Assembly: GCF_003019255.1 (NCBI RefSeq)
Contig: NZ_CP027846.1
Span: 992,001-1,056,000, forward strand
Length of the DNA: 64,000 nucleotides
Source: Staphylococcus kloosii
Lineage (GTDB): Bacteria > Bacillota > Bacilli > Staphylococcales > Staphylococcaceae
Reading direction: 5' to 3'
In this document: piece after piece, positions 41,756 through 50,569 of the stretch
Layout of the letters: every line of letters starts with the position of its first letter
How positions within the stretch are numbered: position 1 is the first letter of the stretch
Position numbers and translations under genes: made by a program
The notes under the pieces: generated by a model
The model's input: only the letters and a program-made list of their open reading frames with translations
What the model was told of the DNA's origin: nothing
Databases searched by the model: none

Positions 41756-42763
41756 ATGAAAACAGAACAAGTCGTACTCGCTAAAAGACCTGAAGGTATA
41801 CCAAGTGATGATGTATTTAGATACGAAACAATTGAAGTAGCTAAACCTCAAGAGAATGAGATTATGGTAGAATCGCTCTATATATCAGTCGATCCTTATA
41901 TGAGAGGAAGAATGGATGACTCAGAGTCGTATGTGGCACCATTTGAACTAGATAAACCGATAGTCAGTCATATTGTGGCTCGAGTTATTGAAAGTAAAGA
42001 TAGTAATATTGTTGAAGACGATATCGTTGTTGGTCGTTTACCATGGCGTAAAAAAATGACGGTAAATAGTGCAGAAGTCACAAAAGTAACAAATCATGAT
42101 ATTCCTATTTATTTATACCTGAGTGTATTAGGATTAACTGGTCAAACTGCATATCATGGCTTATTAAAGATAGGAAATCCTCAACCGAACGAAACCGTTG
42201 TAGTTTCAGCTGCATCAGGTGCAGTCGGCTCAGTAGTGGGTCAAATTGCGAAAATAAAAGGCGCTCGTGTTGTTGGTATTGCAGGTGGCCAAGAAAAAAC
42301 GAAGTATATAAAAACTGAATTAGGCTTTGATGAAGCAATAGATTATAAAGATAGTAATTTTGCGCAAAATCTTGCTCAAGCCGTTCCTGATGGCATAGAT
42401 GTTTATTTTGAAAATGTAGGCGGCGAAATTGCCGATGAAGTATTCAAACACTTAAACCAATTTGCAAGAATACCAGTATGTGGCGCAATATCAGGTTATA
42501 ATGATAATGAGATTTCATTTGGCCCTAGAATACAACCTATACTCATAAAATCACAAGCGCTTATGCAAGGATTTATTGTAGGTAATTATGCTGATGATTT
42601 TCCACAAGCAAGTAAACAGTTAGCGCAATGGGTAGAAGAAAATAAAATTAAAACGAAAACATCTATTATGGATGGTTTTGAAAATTTACCACATGCATTT
42701 AGAAATTTATTTAGTGGCGACAACTTTGGTAAACAAGTTGTTAATGTCGAAAATGATATATAA
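41756..42763 (+). CDS. NADP-dependent medium-chain oxidoreductase (alkenal reductase type)
   Basis: A 335-residue zinc-independent medium-chain dehydrogenase resembling leukotriene B4 12-hydroxydehydrogenase / 2-alkenal reductase. SVDPYMRGRM is near residue 48, and the Rossmann nucleotide site AASGAVGSVVGQIAK lies at about 152-166. It probably reduces alpha,beta-unsaturated carbonyls with NADPH; the exact substrate is unknown. It is first of a two-gene unit, 15 bp before the next reductase. AGGAGTG precedes ATG. Confidence 0.85.
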   Translation: MKTEQVVLAKRPEGIPSDDVFRYETIEVAKPQENEIMVESLYISVDPYMRGRMDDSESYVAPFELDKPIVSHIVARVIESKDSNIVEDDIVVGRLPWRKKMTVNSAEVTKVTNHDIPIYLYLSVLGLTGQTAYHGLLKIGNPQPNETVVVSAASGAVGSVVGQIAKIKGARVVGIAGGQEKTKYIKTELGFDEAIDYKDSNFAQNLAQAVPDGIDVYFENVGGEIADEVFKHLNQFARIPVCGAISGYNDNEISFGPRIQPILIKSQALMQGFIVGNYADDFPQASKQLAQWVEENKIKTKTSIMDGFENLPHAFRNLFSGDNFGKQVVNVENDI

Positions 42764-42778
42764 AAGGAGTGTCTGAGC

Positions 42779-43801
42779 ATGAAAGCAATTGGTGCAGATA
42801 AAGGATTTCAACTTGATGAGGGGAATTTATTTTATGAATTTGACCGAGCTAAACCTACACCACAAAAGCAAGAATTGTTAGTTAAAGTGAATGCGATTAG
42901 TGTTAATCCTGTTGATACTAAAATAAGACAAAGTCCTATAGAAGATGGACCACGTGTTTTAGGATTTGACGCTGTAGGTGTTGTTGAAGCGGTAGGTGAA
43001 AAAGTTAGTTCATTTAAAGTTGGAGATAAAGTTTACTACTCTGGTTCTCCAAATTATCAAGGCTCAAACGAAGAATATCAACTAGTAGATGAAAGAGTTG
43101 TAGCTTTAAAACCAACAAACCTGTCAGATGTTGAAGCCGCAAGTATTCCACTGACTGCTTTAACTGCTTCGGAAACATTATTTGATGTGTTTGGTATTTC
43201 ACATCAACCTAAAGAGAATGAAGGCAAATCTATATTGATTATTAATGGTGCTGGCGGTGTAGGTAGCATTGCTACACAAATTGCCAAACATCACGGATTA
43301 AAAGTTATTACTACTGCTTCTAGACCGGAAACGGTTGAGTGGTCTCAAAATATGGGTGCAGATATTGTATTAAATCATAGAAATGATTTGAGTGATGAGT
43401 TTGCGCAACATAATATAAAAGATGTTGATTACATCTTTTGTACGTTCGACACTGATTTATATTTTGAAAAAATGATTGAACTTGTAAAAACGAGAGGTAA
43501 AATTGCCACAATAGTTGCATTTAATGAGAAGCAAGATCTCAATTTATTAAAATCTAAAAGCGTCACATTTACACATGAATATATGTACTCTAGACCGTTA
43601 CATGATGCTGATGATTTAAATATACATCATCAGTATTTGACAGATATTACTGAGAAACTAGAGGCAGGACAATATAAACCAACGGTAAATAAAGTTATTG
43701 ATGGGTTATCAGCAGACTCATTATATGAAGCACATAAAACGCTAGAAAGTCATAGCATGATTGGTAAATTAGTTATCACATTAGATGACATAGCAAATTA
43801 A
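42779..43801 (+). CDS. Zinc-type alcohol dehydrogenase-like / quinone oxidoreductase family protein
   Basis: A 340-residue medium-chain reductase of the quinone-reductase-like group (commonly annotated zinc-type alcohol dehydrogenase-like). [23 protein letters not shown] and the nucleotide-binding [16 protein letters not shown] segment are seen; the classical zinc-binding Cys cluster of true alcohol dehydrogenases is absent, so zinc catalysis is unlikely. Together with the preceding gene it forms a tandem reductase operon ending at a clear terminator. Confidence 0.85.
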   Translation: MKAIGADKGFQLDEGNLFYEFDRAKPTPQKQELLVKVNAISVNPVDTKIRQSPIEDGPRVLGFDAVGVVEAVGEKVSSFKVGDKVYYSGSPNYQGSNEEYQLVDERVVALKPTNLSDVEAASIPLTALTASETLFDVFGISHQPKENEGKSILIINGAGGVGSIATQIAKHHGLKVITTASRPETVEWSQNMGADIVLNHRNDLSDEFAQHNIKDVDYIFCTFDTDLYFEKMIELVKTRGKIATIVAFNEKQDLNLLKSKSVTFTHEYMYSRPLHDADDLNIHHQYLTDITEKLEAGQYKPTVNKVIDGLSADSLYEAHKTLESHSMIGKLVITLDDIAN

Positions 43802-43813
43802 TAATTATTCAAA

Positions 43814-43841
43814 GCAACCTTTTATTTAAAGGTTGTTTTTT
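43814..43841 (+). terminator. Intrinsic terminator of the tandem reductase genes
   Basis: Stem CAACCTTT / AAAGGTTG, loop TATTT, then six T. Confidence 0.88.
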
Positions 43842-44006
43842 CTATTTTAAATGACTAAAAAATGCTCAAAAAGGGTAAATAAAGGTAGTTATAATAAAAT
43901 ATACTTTATAAGAGGGATAACCTATTATAAAATTTCAAAATTGTTCAAGTTATATTGTTTTAGATAACTAATTTTTTATTTATTTTGAAAGAAAAGTTAA
44001 AAAAAT

Positions 44007-44032
44007 GTTTTTTGAAATTACTTATTGGGTAT
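44007..44032 (+). promoter_or_regulatory. Sigma-B promoter of the amaP-asp23 operon
   Basis: GTTTTT, 14 bp, GGGTAT. This is close to the sigma-B consensus GTTTAA-N12-15-GGGTAT, and asp23 is the classic sigma-B reporter gene in S. aureus. It lies 60 bp before the amaP start. The rest of the 43842-44092 gap is AT-rich with no gene visible. Confidence 0.82.
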
Positions 44033-44092
44033 ATTTTTGTATGACGCAGTACTAAAAATCACAGTTTAAATGCATAGGAGGTGTCATACGGG

Positions 44093-44629
44093 GTGAAACG
44101 CTTAAAGAACTTTATCTTAGGACTATTAATTGTTGTCATTGTTGGGTTCTTATTATTCATGTATATTGATGATTCTAGAATAACGCAATACCAACAATAC
44201 CTATTACAATTTAATTGGTTCAAACCAACACTTATTGGATTGGCAGCATTTCTTATTTTAATAGGTCTTATCTTAGTATTTAGCTTGTTCAAACCTACGT
44301 ATAGAAAACCTGGACTTTATAAAGATTATCAGGATGGACATATTTATGTATCAAGAAAAGCAGTTGAAAAATCTGCTTACGATACTCTAGTAAATTATGA
44401 TCAAATTAGACAGCCAAACGTAGTGGCTAAACTTTATAACAAGAAAAAGAACTCACATATTTCAATCAAAGCTGATTTCTTTGTTCCAGGAGATGTACAA
44501 GTTAAATCATTAACTGAACAAATTAGAAATGATATTAAGCAAAATGTTGAACATTTTACAGAAATACCTGTAAAAAAATTAGAGGTCAATGTTAGAGATC
44601 AAAAAACCTCAGGTCAACGCGTGTTGTAA
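44093..44629 (+). CDS. amaP: Asp23 membrane anchor AmaP
   Basis: AmaP anchors Asp23 at the cytoplasmic membrane. 178 residues from GTG 44093; two membrane helices (about residues 5-25 and 42-64), then a cytosolic domain related to Asp23/DUF322 (from about residue 75). An earlier in-frame GTG at 44081 overlaps the AGGAGG ribosome site and is rejected. It is first gene of the sigma-B operon with the DUF2273 gene and asp23. In S. aureus the transporter gene opuD2 precedes amaP; here it is absent. Confidence 0.9.
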   Translation: MKRLKNFILGLLIVVIVGFLLFMYIDDSRITQYQQYLLQFNWFKPTLIGLAAFLILIGLILVFSLFKPTYRKPGLYKDYQDGHIYVSRKAVEKSAYDTLVNYDQIRQPNVVAKLYNKKKNSHISIKADFFVPGDVQVKSLTEQIRNDIKQNVEHFTEIPVKKLEVNVRDQKTSGQRVL

Positions 44630-44641
44630 GGGAGGGTAATC

Positions 44642-44881
44642 ATGACTAACAATAACAATCAAAATGGACAAGATTCCACTCAAGCAGTGATTGATATATT
44701 CAAATCATTTAAGTGGAGAATTATAGGTTTCTTAGCATTCTTAATTATCGCGATTCTATTTTTAACGTTAGGTTTTTGGAAAACAATTTTAATTATAGTA
44801 TTGTGTTTAATTGGCATCGGTATAGGGTATATGAAAGACCGTAAGCAAGACTTTTTAAATTTTTTAAACCGATGGAGTTAA
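44642..44881 (+). CDS. DUF2273 small membrane protein of the asp23 operon
   Basis: A 79-residue protein with a polar Asn/Gln-rich N terminus and two adjacent membrane helices (about residues 28-45 and 47-64), ending in KDRKQDFLNFLNRWS. Such DUF2273 proteins are found next to Asp23-like genes throughout Firmicutes and probably help place Asp23 at the membrane. It lies 12 bp after amaP and 53 bp before asp23. Confidence 0.85.
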   Translation: MTNNNNQNGQDSTQAVIDIFKSFKWRIIGFLAFLIIAILFLTLGFWKTILIIVLCLIGIGIGYMKDRKQDFLNFLNRWS

Positions 44882-44934
44882 ATAATAACTTTTAACTTTT
44901 AAAATTTAAAATTCACAATAAAGGAGAAATTAAT

Positions 44935-45438
44935 ATGGCAGTAGATAACAATAAAGCAAAACAAGCATATGATAACCAAACTGGAGTAAACGAAAAAGAA
45001 CAAGAGCAAAAACAAGAACAACAAAATCAAGAACAAAACTTCTCAAACAAATTAACTTTTGCTGACGAAGTAATCGAAAAAATTGCCGGAATTGCAGCAC
45101 GTGAAGTTAACGGCATCTTAGCTATGAAAGGCGGATTTGTAGATAGCATCTCAAATTCATTCGGTAGCAATAGCGGCGGTAACGTTACACAAGGTGTTAG
45201 CGTTGAAGTAGGAGAAAAACAAGCTGCAGTTGATTTAAAAGTAATTTTAGAATATGGTGAATCAGCTCCTAAGATTTTCCGTAAAGTGACTGATTTAGTT
45301 AAAGAGCAAGTAAAATATATTACTGGTTTAGACGTAGTAGAAGTTAATATGCACGTTGAAGACGTAATGACTAAAAAAGAATGGTCACAAAAAAATGATA
45401 AAAACCAATCTTCAAATGAAGAAAAAGGTTTACAATAA
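44935..45438 (+). CDS. asp23: Alkaline shock protein Asp23
   Basis: Abundant, membrane-associated (through AmaP) DUF322-family protein of 167 residues, used as the marker of sigma-B activity. An unusual Gln/Glu/Lys-rich N-terminal segment (residues 15-38) precedes the folded core with [20 protein letters not shown] and [19 protein letters not shown]. Loss triggers a cell-wall stress response in S. aureus. AAGGAG precedes ATG, and a strong terminator follows. Confidence 0.95.
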   Translation: MAVDNNKAKQAYDNQTGVNEKEQEQKQEQQNQEQNFSNKLTFADEVIEKIAGIAAREVNGILAMKGGFVDSISNSFGSNSGGNVTQGVSVEVGEKQAAVDLKVILEYGESAPKIFRKVTDLVKEQVKYITGLDVVEVNMHVEDVMTKKEWSQKNDKNQSSNEEKGLQ

Positions 45439-45442
45439 TATA

Positions 45443-45480
45443 ATAAAGCCTGAGACGATATGTCTCAGGCTTTATTTTTT
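45443..45480 (+). terminator. Intrinsic terminator of the asp23 operon
   Basis: Stem ATAAAGCCTGAGAC / GTCTCAGGCTTTAT, loop GATAT, then T-run. Confidence 0.93.
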
Positions 45481-45489
45481 ATGATCAGT

Positions 45490-45571
45490 AGATGACTGAA
45501 TTGAAAATACGCTTGTATCAAGCTTCTTTCAACTATAGTCATCTTGGCCGAAACGGAACTACAAACGTTTC
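45490..45571. repeat. Layered hairpin element downstream of asp23
   Basis: Three nested perfect pairings: AGATGACT / AGTCATCT (45490-45497 with 45537-45544), TTGAAA / TTTCAA, and GCTTG / CAAGC around TAT. A second hairpin follows, GAAACG / CGTTTC (45550-45571). There is no open frame. It resembles non-coding repeats seen between staphylococcal genes; I cannot confirm copy number from one window. It might also serve as terminator for the convergent sfaD gene. Confidence 0.6.
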
Positions 45572-45604
45572 TTTTAAAAATAAGATTTCGTCTCGCTCCC
45601 AAAT

Positions 45605-47533
45605 TTAGTTCTGTCGATAAAGTGGGTTAGATACTTTAACATACGTATAGTAATCAGCTTCGTCAACTAGACGCATTGTTGTTACACACTTATAATCTAT
45701 TTCTTTAGCGAAAATGATAGCTTTAAATTCTTCTATATTTTCTTTTGTTGTTACAGATTGTGCTATTGCGTCGATATTTTCAGCTAAAATATCACTTAAT
45801 TTACGCCATACGTTTGATTCAAAATTAGAATCTGTAGCTGCTTTTGCCACCGTTAAAATAAATTCACCTAAATGATTTTGTACAGTAGAATAAAATGCTT
45901 TATTAAATACTGTTTGTTGTTTATCAGTAAGAATGAGTGATGAATTATGGAAGTTTGAAGTACTATAGCCCATATCAGCTAACTGATTCTTATCTATTCT
46001 TAAGCCTTCGAAATCTCTTATATAAATCTTGTTAAGTGAACCATCTTTATTAATAGCAACAATAGCATTTTGTAAATGAGCTTCTAACGCTATCCCATAC
46101 TTAGCAACTAACGGTATTACTAAATTGAATAATTGCTGTCCATAATGAGTTAGCCATGCATATGCTGCTTCATCAAAATCATTGAATTGATAATTTTTCA
46201 TATATTGGTTGATGATGGTTTCTAAAGGTGAAGTTTGATTATAATGATGAGCACTTACTAAACTAGAAGCGATAACAGGTGTCGCGTCATTATCAATAAG
46301 TTGATAAATATTTTTTCTAAATAATGTGCCTAATTGTTCGCTACGTTGACGTTGTTTATCACCATCATTTGTATTGTAAAAGTGGATACCTGCTAATTCA
46401 TCGACGGTAGTAGCTTGAATATTATCGAATAAATCATCTTTAGTTAAAATTTGATTTAATATTTGAGTTACTAATGGTCCATTATACGTCGTTTGTTCAG
46501 ATAAAGTTCTGATTTCACCGGTAATGTGTACATTAGTAGCTAGTTTGATATGTGGTAAAACATTTGGATACTTTGGCATTAATGTTCTAAATGATAAGCC
46601 AGAGTAATAGGTAACATCGTAATCAAGTAAAATAAAATAATCGCTTGATATTAAATCTGTATATTCTTCTTTTAAAATACGCTCATATTGCCAAGGATGT
46701 ATAACAATAATATTAAAATTGGCAAGTTGATCAGCGCTAATTTTATTTAATACAGAAGTTTCAAGACCATCAAATTGTGCAAATAACATTTCATTAAATG
46801 AGCCTTGTTGTGATTGCGTACGAGATAAGTCTTTATGTAATAAAGCAAATTTTAATGTCAATGGTGTGCCAAATTCAGATGAATAATTAATCGTTTCTTC
46901 TGGTGTCAAACCTTTACGTAATTTAGCGCCTGGATGAAGCGGATGGCCTTCAATGACAGCTTGTTCTGATCTTAAATAACTATCTTCAGCATGTTCGATA
47001 AGCTGCCATAGTTCTGTATGATCATTTTCAAAGGTAAGCGCCTGAAAGCTAATGGCTAACGCTAAGTTTGCAGCGCTATTAATCATGTCCGCATTAAATT
47101 GTTCGCTGGCACTATTATTTAATTCTGGTAATTCGATTAAAATGCAATCTAATACTTCTGATGGATGTAAAATACGTTTGCATTTATTATCCTCTATAAA
47201 ATAAAAAGGACCTTCAACATCTAAACGATTAAAGGCAAATGAACCAGATATTGGGGCGATAATTGTTTTATTTACTTTAGGATAATTAATTTTAAGTACT
47301 TTTGGTTGTGATGTTGAAATGTCGTAAGATAAATCACTAACATCTAAGATAGTGCTATAGAGATGACATTGTGCTAAGTTTTCTCTATACATTGACGTTA
47401 TTAGTCGTTGCGTAATTTTATCACGACTTGTCATAACTGTTTCTTTATATTTAGTCGCCCATGCTGGATTAGTTGAAGTTAAATATTCATAAGCATGACG
47501 TTCATCTTCAGTTAATTCAATTTGCAGATTCAT
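45605..47533 (-). CDS. sfaD: Staphyloferrin A synthetase SfaD (IucA/IucC family)
   Basis: An NRPS-independent siderophore synthetase of 642 residues. In S. aureus SfaD joins citrate to D-ornithine, the first condensation in staphyloferrin A. Family motifs are EGHPLHPGAKLRKG near residue 190, the IHPWQYERIL segment near 285, the RTLMPKYPNVLPHIKLA region and the C-terminal FhuF-like part with EAHLQNA. It is divergent from sfaABC. Its promoter carries the Fur box in its spacer, so iron represses it. Confidence 0.94.
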   Translation of the reverse strand: MNLQIELTEDERHAYEYLTSTNPAWATKYKETVMTSRDKITQRLITSMYRENLAQCHLYSTILDVSDLSYDISTSQPKVLKINYPKVNKTIIAPISGSFAFNRLDVEGPFYFIEDNKCKRILHPSEVLDCILIELPELNNSASEQFNADMINSAANLALAISFQALTFENDHTELWQLIEHAEDSYLRSEQAVIEGHPLHPGAKLRKGLTPEETINYSSEFGTPLTLKFALLHKDLSRTQSQQGSFNEMLFAQFDGLETSVLNKISADQLANFNIIVIHPWQYERILKEEYTDLISSDYFILLDYDVTYYSGLSFRTLMPKYPNVLPHIKLATNVHITGEIRTLSEQTTYNGPLVTQILNQILTKDDLFDNIQATTVDELAGIHFYNTNDGDKQRQRSEQLGTLFRKNIYQLIDNDATPVIASSLVSAHHYNQTSPLETIINQYMKNYQFNDFDEAAYAWLTHYGQQLFNLVIPLVAKYGIALEAHLQNAIVAINKDGSLNKIYIRDFEGLRIDKNQLADMGYSTSNFHNSSLILTDKQQTVFNKAFYSTVQNHLGEFILTVAKAATDSNFESNVWRKLSDILAENIDAIAQSVTTKENIEEFKAIIFAKEIDYKCVTTMRLVDEADYYTYVKVSNPLYRQN

Positions 47534-47554
47534 AATGCACCTCTAAAAAATTAT

Positions 47555-47583
47555 TTTACAAATGTATATTATATTTGTATAAT
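47555..47583 (+). promoter_or_regulatory. Promoter of sfaABC
   Basis: TTTACA, 17 bp, TATAAT. The Fur box begins 11 bp after the -10, covering the start of transcription. Confidence 0.75.
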
Positions 47584-47585
47584 CC

Positions 47586-47614
47586 ATAATATCGATAATG
47601 ATAATTATTATCAA
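47586..47614 (-). promoter_or_regulatory. Promoter of sfaD
   Basis: On the minus strand, TTGATA, 17 bp, TATTAT. The Fur box at 47594-47612 fills its spacer and overlaps the -35. Confidence 0.75.
47594..47612. promoter_or_regulatory. Fur box shared by sfaD and sfaABC
   Basis: GATAATGATAATTATTATC matches 18 of 19 positions of the classical Fur box (GATAATGATAATCATTATC). One site serves both divergent promoters. Confidence 0.92.
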
Positions 47615-47636
47615 TTAAAAAGATGGGTGGATTTTC

Positions 47637-48815
47637 ATGGCTAAGTACTTTTTTCCTAGTTCATTTCTTTTGTTTTTAGGAAATTGGATAGGACAGATTA
47701 CTTTAAATTGGTATGTCTTTAGTTTATACCATAATGCAATATATTTGGGATTAATAAATTTTTTCAGATTAATACCCATTCTAATTTTAAGTTTATGGGC
47801 TGGTAATTTAGCCGATAAATATAATAAAGCTACCTTAATCAAAATAACGATTTCGTTATCATTTATTTTAACGAGTTTATTATGCATACTCAACATATCG
47901 TTAGATAAATTACCGATAATAATATTTTTAATTTATTCATTAGGTAGAGGGATACTTAGTGCAATTGAGACACCGATAAGACAATCGGCGTTGCCTAACC
48001 TTAGTTCCAAATTATCAACTACACAAGCAGTATCTTATCATTCATTTATAATTAATATTTGTCGTTCTATTGGACCAGCAATTGCAGGTTTTATTGTTGC
48101 AACCTATAATTCACAAGTTTCATTTGTTATTCAAGCAATTTGTTACTTGTTAGCTGCGCTGGTTTGCTTACCAATTAGTTTTAAAGACGATGATCAAATA
48201 CCAACAAGTAAAACATTATCATTAAAAGTAGTAACTGATTACTTCAAAGAAAATCTAGTTGGCGCAAGAATTTTTATTACCTCATTGTTAATCATGGCTA
48301 CAGGTTTTTCATTTAGTACATTATTACCTGTGTTAACTGATAAAAACTTTCCGAATCAAGCAGCAATTTTCGGTACAGCTATGACTTGTAGTGCAATTGG
48401 AGGTATTATTTCGACAGTAGTATTACCTAATATTTTAAATAAATTATCAATCGTTCAAGTTTATTACGGTAGTTCTATTTTATTTGGTATCGCATTATTA
48501 GGAACGATGATATCTAATACATATACATTATTTATTTCAATATTTTTAATTGGTTTGTTCAGTCAATGGGCGAGAACTACGAATAGAATTTATTTTCAAG
48601 AACGTGTAAGTACTGAAAATCGAGGTAAAATAATAAGTGTAATAATGATGGATCGAGGAATGATTCCATTAGGTTCTATGTTAATGAGTTTTATTGCTAA
48701 TTATTTTGGTATTATACAAACATTTATGATTATGGGTCTAAGCACATTATCAATTGCACTTATTTTTAGCCTTATTAATAACAGAAAAAAGTTGGAGGAC
48801 CTAATTTATGATTAG
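47637..48815 (+). CDS. sfaA: Staphyloferrin A exporter SfaA (MFS)
   Basis: A 392-residue MFS protein with about 12 membrane segments. The motif NLADKYNKATLIK near residue 58 is the usual loop 2-3 signature, and the RGILSAIETPIRQSALPNL segment is common in this exporter group. It secretes staphyloferrin A in S. aureus. Its 3' end overlaps sfaB by 8 nt. A GGTGG ribosome site is present. Confidence 0.9.
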   Translation: MAKYFFPSSFLLFLGNWIGQITLNWYVFSLYHNAIYLGLINFFRLIPILILSLWAGNLADKYNKATLIKITISLSFILTSLLCILNISLDKLPIIIFLIYSLGRGILSAIETPIRQSALPNLSSKLSTTQAVSYHSFIINICRSIGPAIAGFIVATYNSQVSFVIQAICYLLAALVCLPISFKDDDQIPTSKTLSLKVVTDYFKENLVGARIFITSLLIMATGFSFSTLLPVLTDKNFPNQAAIFGTAMTCSAIGGIISTVVLPNILNKLSIVQVYYGSSILFGIALLGTMISNTYTLFISIFLIGLFSQWARTTNRIYFQERVSTENRGKIISVIMMDRGMIPLGSMLMSFIANYFGIIQTFMIMGLSTLSIALIFSLINNRKKLEDLIYD

Positions 48816-50565
48816 CTCAGCGTGGGACTTAGCAGATTTAAACATACAACATAGAGTAATGAATGCAATAATTAAAGAAGAAATATTTCCAGAAGGATTA
48901 ATGTTTAGCGAGCATAACAACCAAGTTAATTTGCAATATAAAGGTCGAGCGCTTGTACTAGATGTTGAAAGAAAGAGTATTATGCAACGTTATGTTTTTA
49001 ATGGTAAACCAACTTATAAATGCGGTAATACCCAATACTCAATTAATGATCTAGAGCAATTGATTAACATTTTAACTTATGAATTTGATATTAATATTCA
49101 GGAGCGGCTCAAAGAAGAATTATTATCTAGCAGAGATGGCTTCGAGATAACTTATCAAAACTTTGAAAATAGAGAAAAACATATACATTCAAGTTTACGT
49201 TTTACAAGAATGCCAGAAATCATTAATTTTTTCGCTTGGTTACAACATATAACTGCAGAGAGCGATTTGAATGATTTGAGTTACTCTGAAAGTCTTGTGT
49301 TAGAAGGTCATCCAACCCATCCTTTATCAAAAACAAAGTTGCCATTAACGCAAGATGAAATGAAAAAGTATGCGCCAGAATTTGAAAAAGTTATACCACT
49401 TAAACTTATGTTAATCCATAAAAATAAAGCCGTACCAACAACTATGGAAGACGATGAACAATTTATATTAGACAGCGTATTACCTGAATATAAATATAGA
49501 TTAAAAGCATTTTTAGAGCCGTATAATCTTAAACTTAAAGATTATCAATTAATTTTAGTACATCCTTGGCAATATGATAATGTTATTGTGAACGAATTTA
49601 AGTCATGGATTAAGGATCAATACCTATTGCCGACGCCTTTTGAAATTCCATCTAAAGCGACATTGTCATTTAGAACAATGGAATTAATTAATAAACCGTT
49701 TCATATAAAATTGCCAGTCAGTATACAGATGACTAGTGCAATTAGAACTGTTGGACCAGTAACGACTATAGATGGTCCACGCCTTAGCTATGAATTACAG
49801 TCCATGTTGGATATATATCCTCAGTTACAAGTAGCAACAGAACCATATGGTATTTATGCGGATACTGAAGAATCTTTAGCTAAACAATTAGCGTGTATTG
49901 TTAGAAGAAAGCCGATTTTTGTACGAAACGGCGTAACAATAGTAACAGCGAGCCTAGTTAATAAAAATCCAATAGATAATAAATATATCGTCGACAGTTA
50001 TCTTGAATGGATAGATAATGGGGTTGATAAAAACACTATACAAAAATTTATATTTCATTATGCCGATACATTAATCAAACCACTAATAGCTTACATCCAA
50101 GACTATGGCATAGCATTAGAAGCACATATGCAAAATACAGTAGTTAATTTAGGATATGATTATCAAATGGCATTTATTGTGAGAGATTTAGGTGGTTCTA
50201 GAATAGATTTAAATACAATGCATGAACGTTTACCAAACGTGGAAATTAATAATAAAAGTTTAATTGGTGAATCAATTGAAGCGGTTATTGAGAAATTCCA
50301 ACATGCAGTGATTCAAAATCAGATCGCAGAATTAATTCATCACTTTAACCAATACGATGATGTAGACGAACAAGGATTATTTAAAATTGTGCAAAGTATC
50401 GTTGACGATGCAATAGATGATAATAAACGTCATGCTACTGAATTAAGAAAGATTTTATTTGGAGAGACAATTACTGTAAAAGCCTTATTAAGAATGAGAA
50501 TGGAAGATAAGGTCAAAAAATATGTTACTACAGAATTAACTAACCCATTAAGAAGAGAGGTGTAA
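48808..50565 (+). CDS. sfaB: Staphyloferrin A synthetase SfaB (IucA/IucC family)
   Basis: The second NIS synthetase, 585 residues; in S. aureus it adds the second citrate to the citryl-ornithine intermediate. EGHPTHPLSKTKLP near residue 168, LVHPWQYDNV, TLSFRTMEL and EAHMQNTVVN are matching motifs of the family. It is 4 bp before sfaC and overlaps sfaA, so it is coupled in the iron-regulated sfaABC operon. Confidence 0.94.
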   Translation: MISSAWDLADLNIQHRVMNAIIKEEIFPEGLMFSEHNNQVNLQYKGRALVLDVERKSIMQRYVFNGKPTYKCGNTQYSINDLEQLINILTYEFDINIQERLKEELLSSRDGFEITYQNFENREKHIHSSLRFTRMPEIINFFAWLQHITAESDLNDLSYSESLVLEGHPTHPLSKTKLPLTQDEMKKYAPEFEKVIPLKLMLIHKNKAVPTTMEDDEQFILDSVLPEYKYRLKAFLEPYNLKLKDYQLILVHPWQYDNVIVNEFKSWIKDQYLLPTPFEIPSKATLSFRTMELINKPFHIKLPVSIQMTSAIRTVGPVTTIDGPRLSYELQSMLDIYPQLQVATEPYGIYADTEESLAKQLACIVRRKPIFVRNGVTIVTASLVNKNPIDNKYIVDSYLEWIDNGVDKNTIQKFIFHYADTLIKPLIAYIQDYGIALEAHMQNTVVNLGYDYQMAFIVRDLGGSRIDLNTMHERLPNVEINNKSLIGESIEAVIEKFQHAVIQNQIAELIHHFNQYDDVDEQGLFKIVQSIVDDAIDDNKRHATELRKILFGETITVKALLRMRMEDKVKKYVTTELTNPLRREV

Positions 50566-50569
50566 AGTT

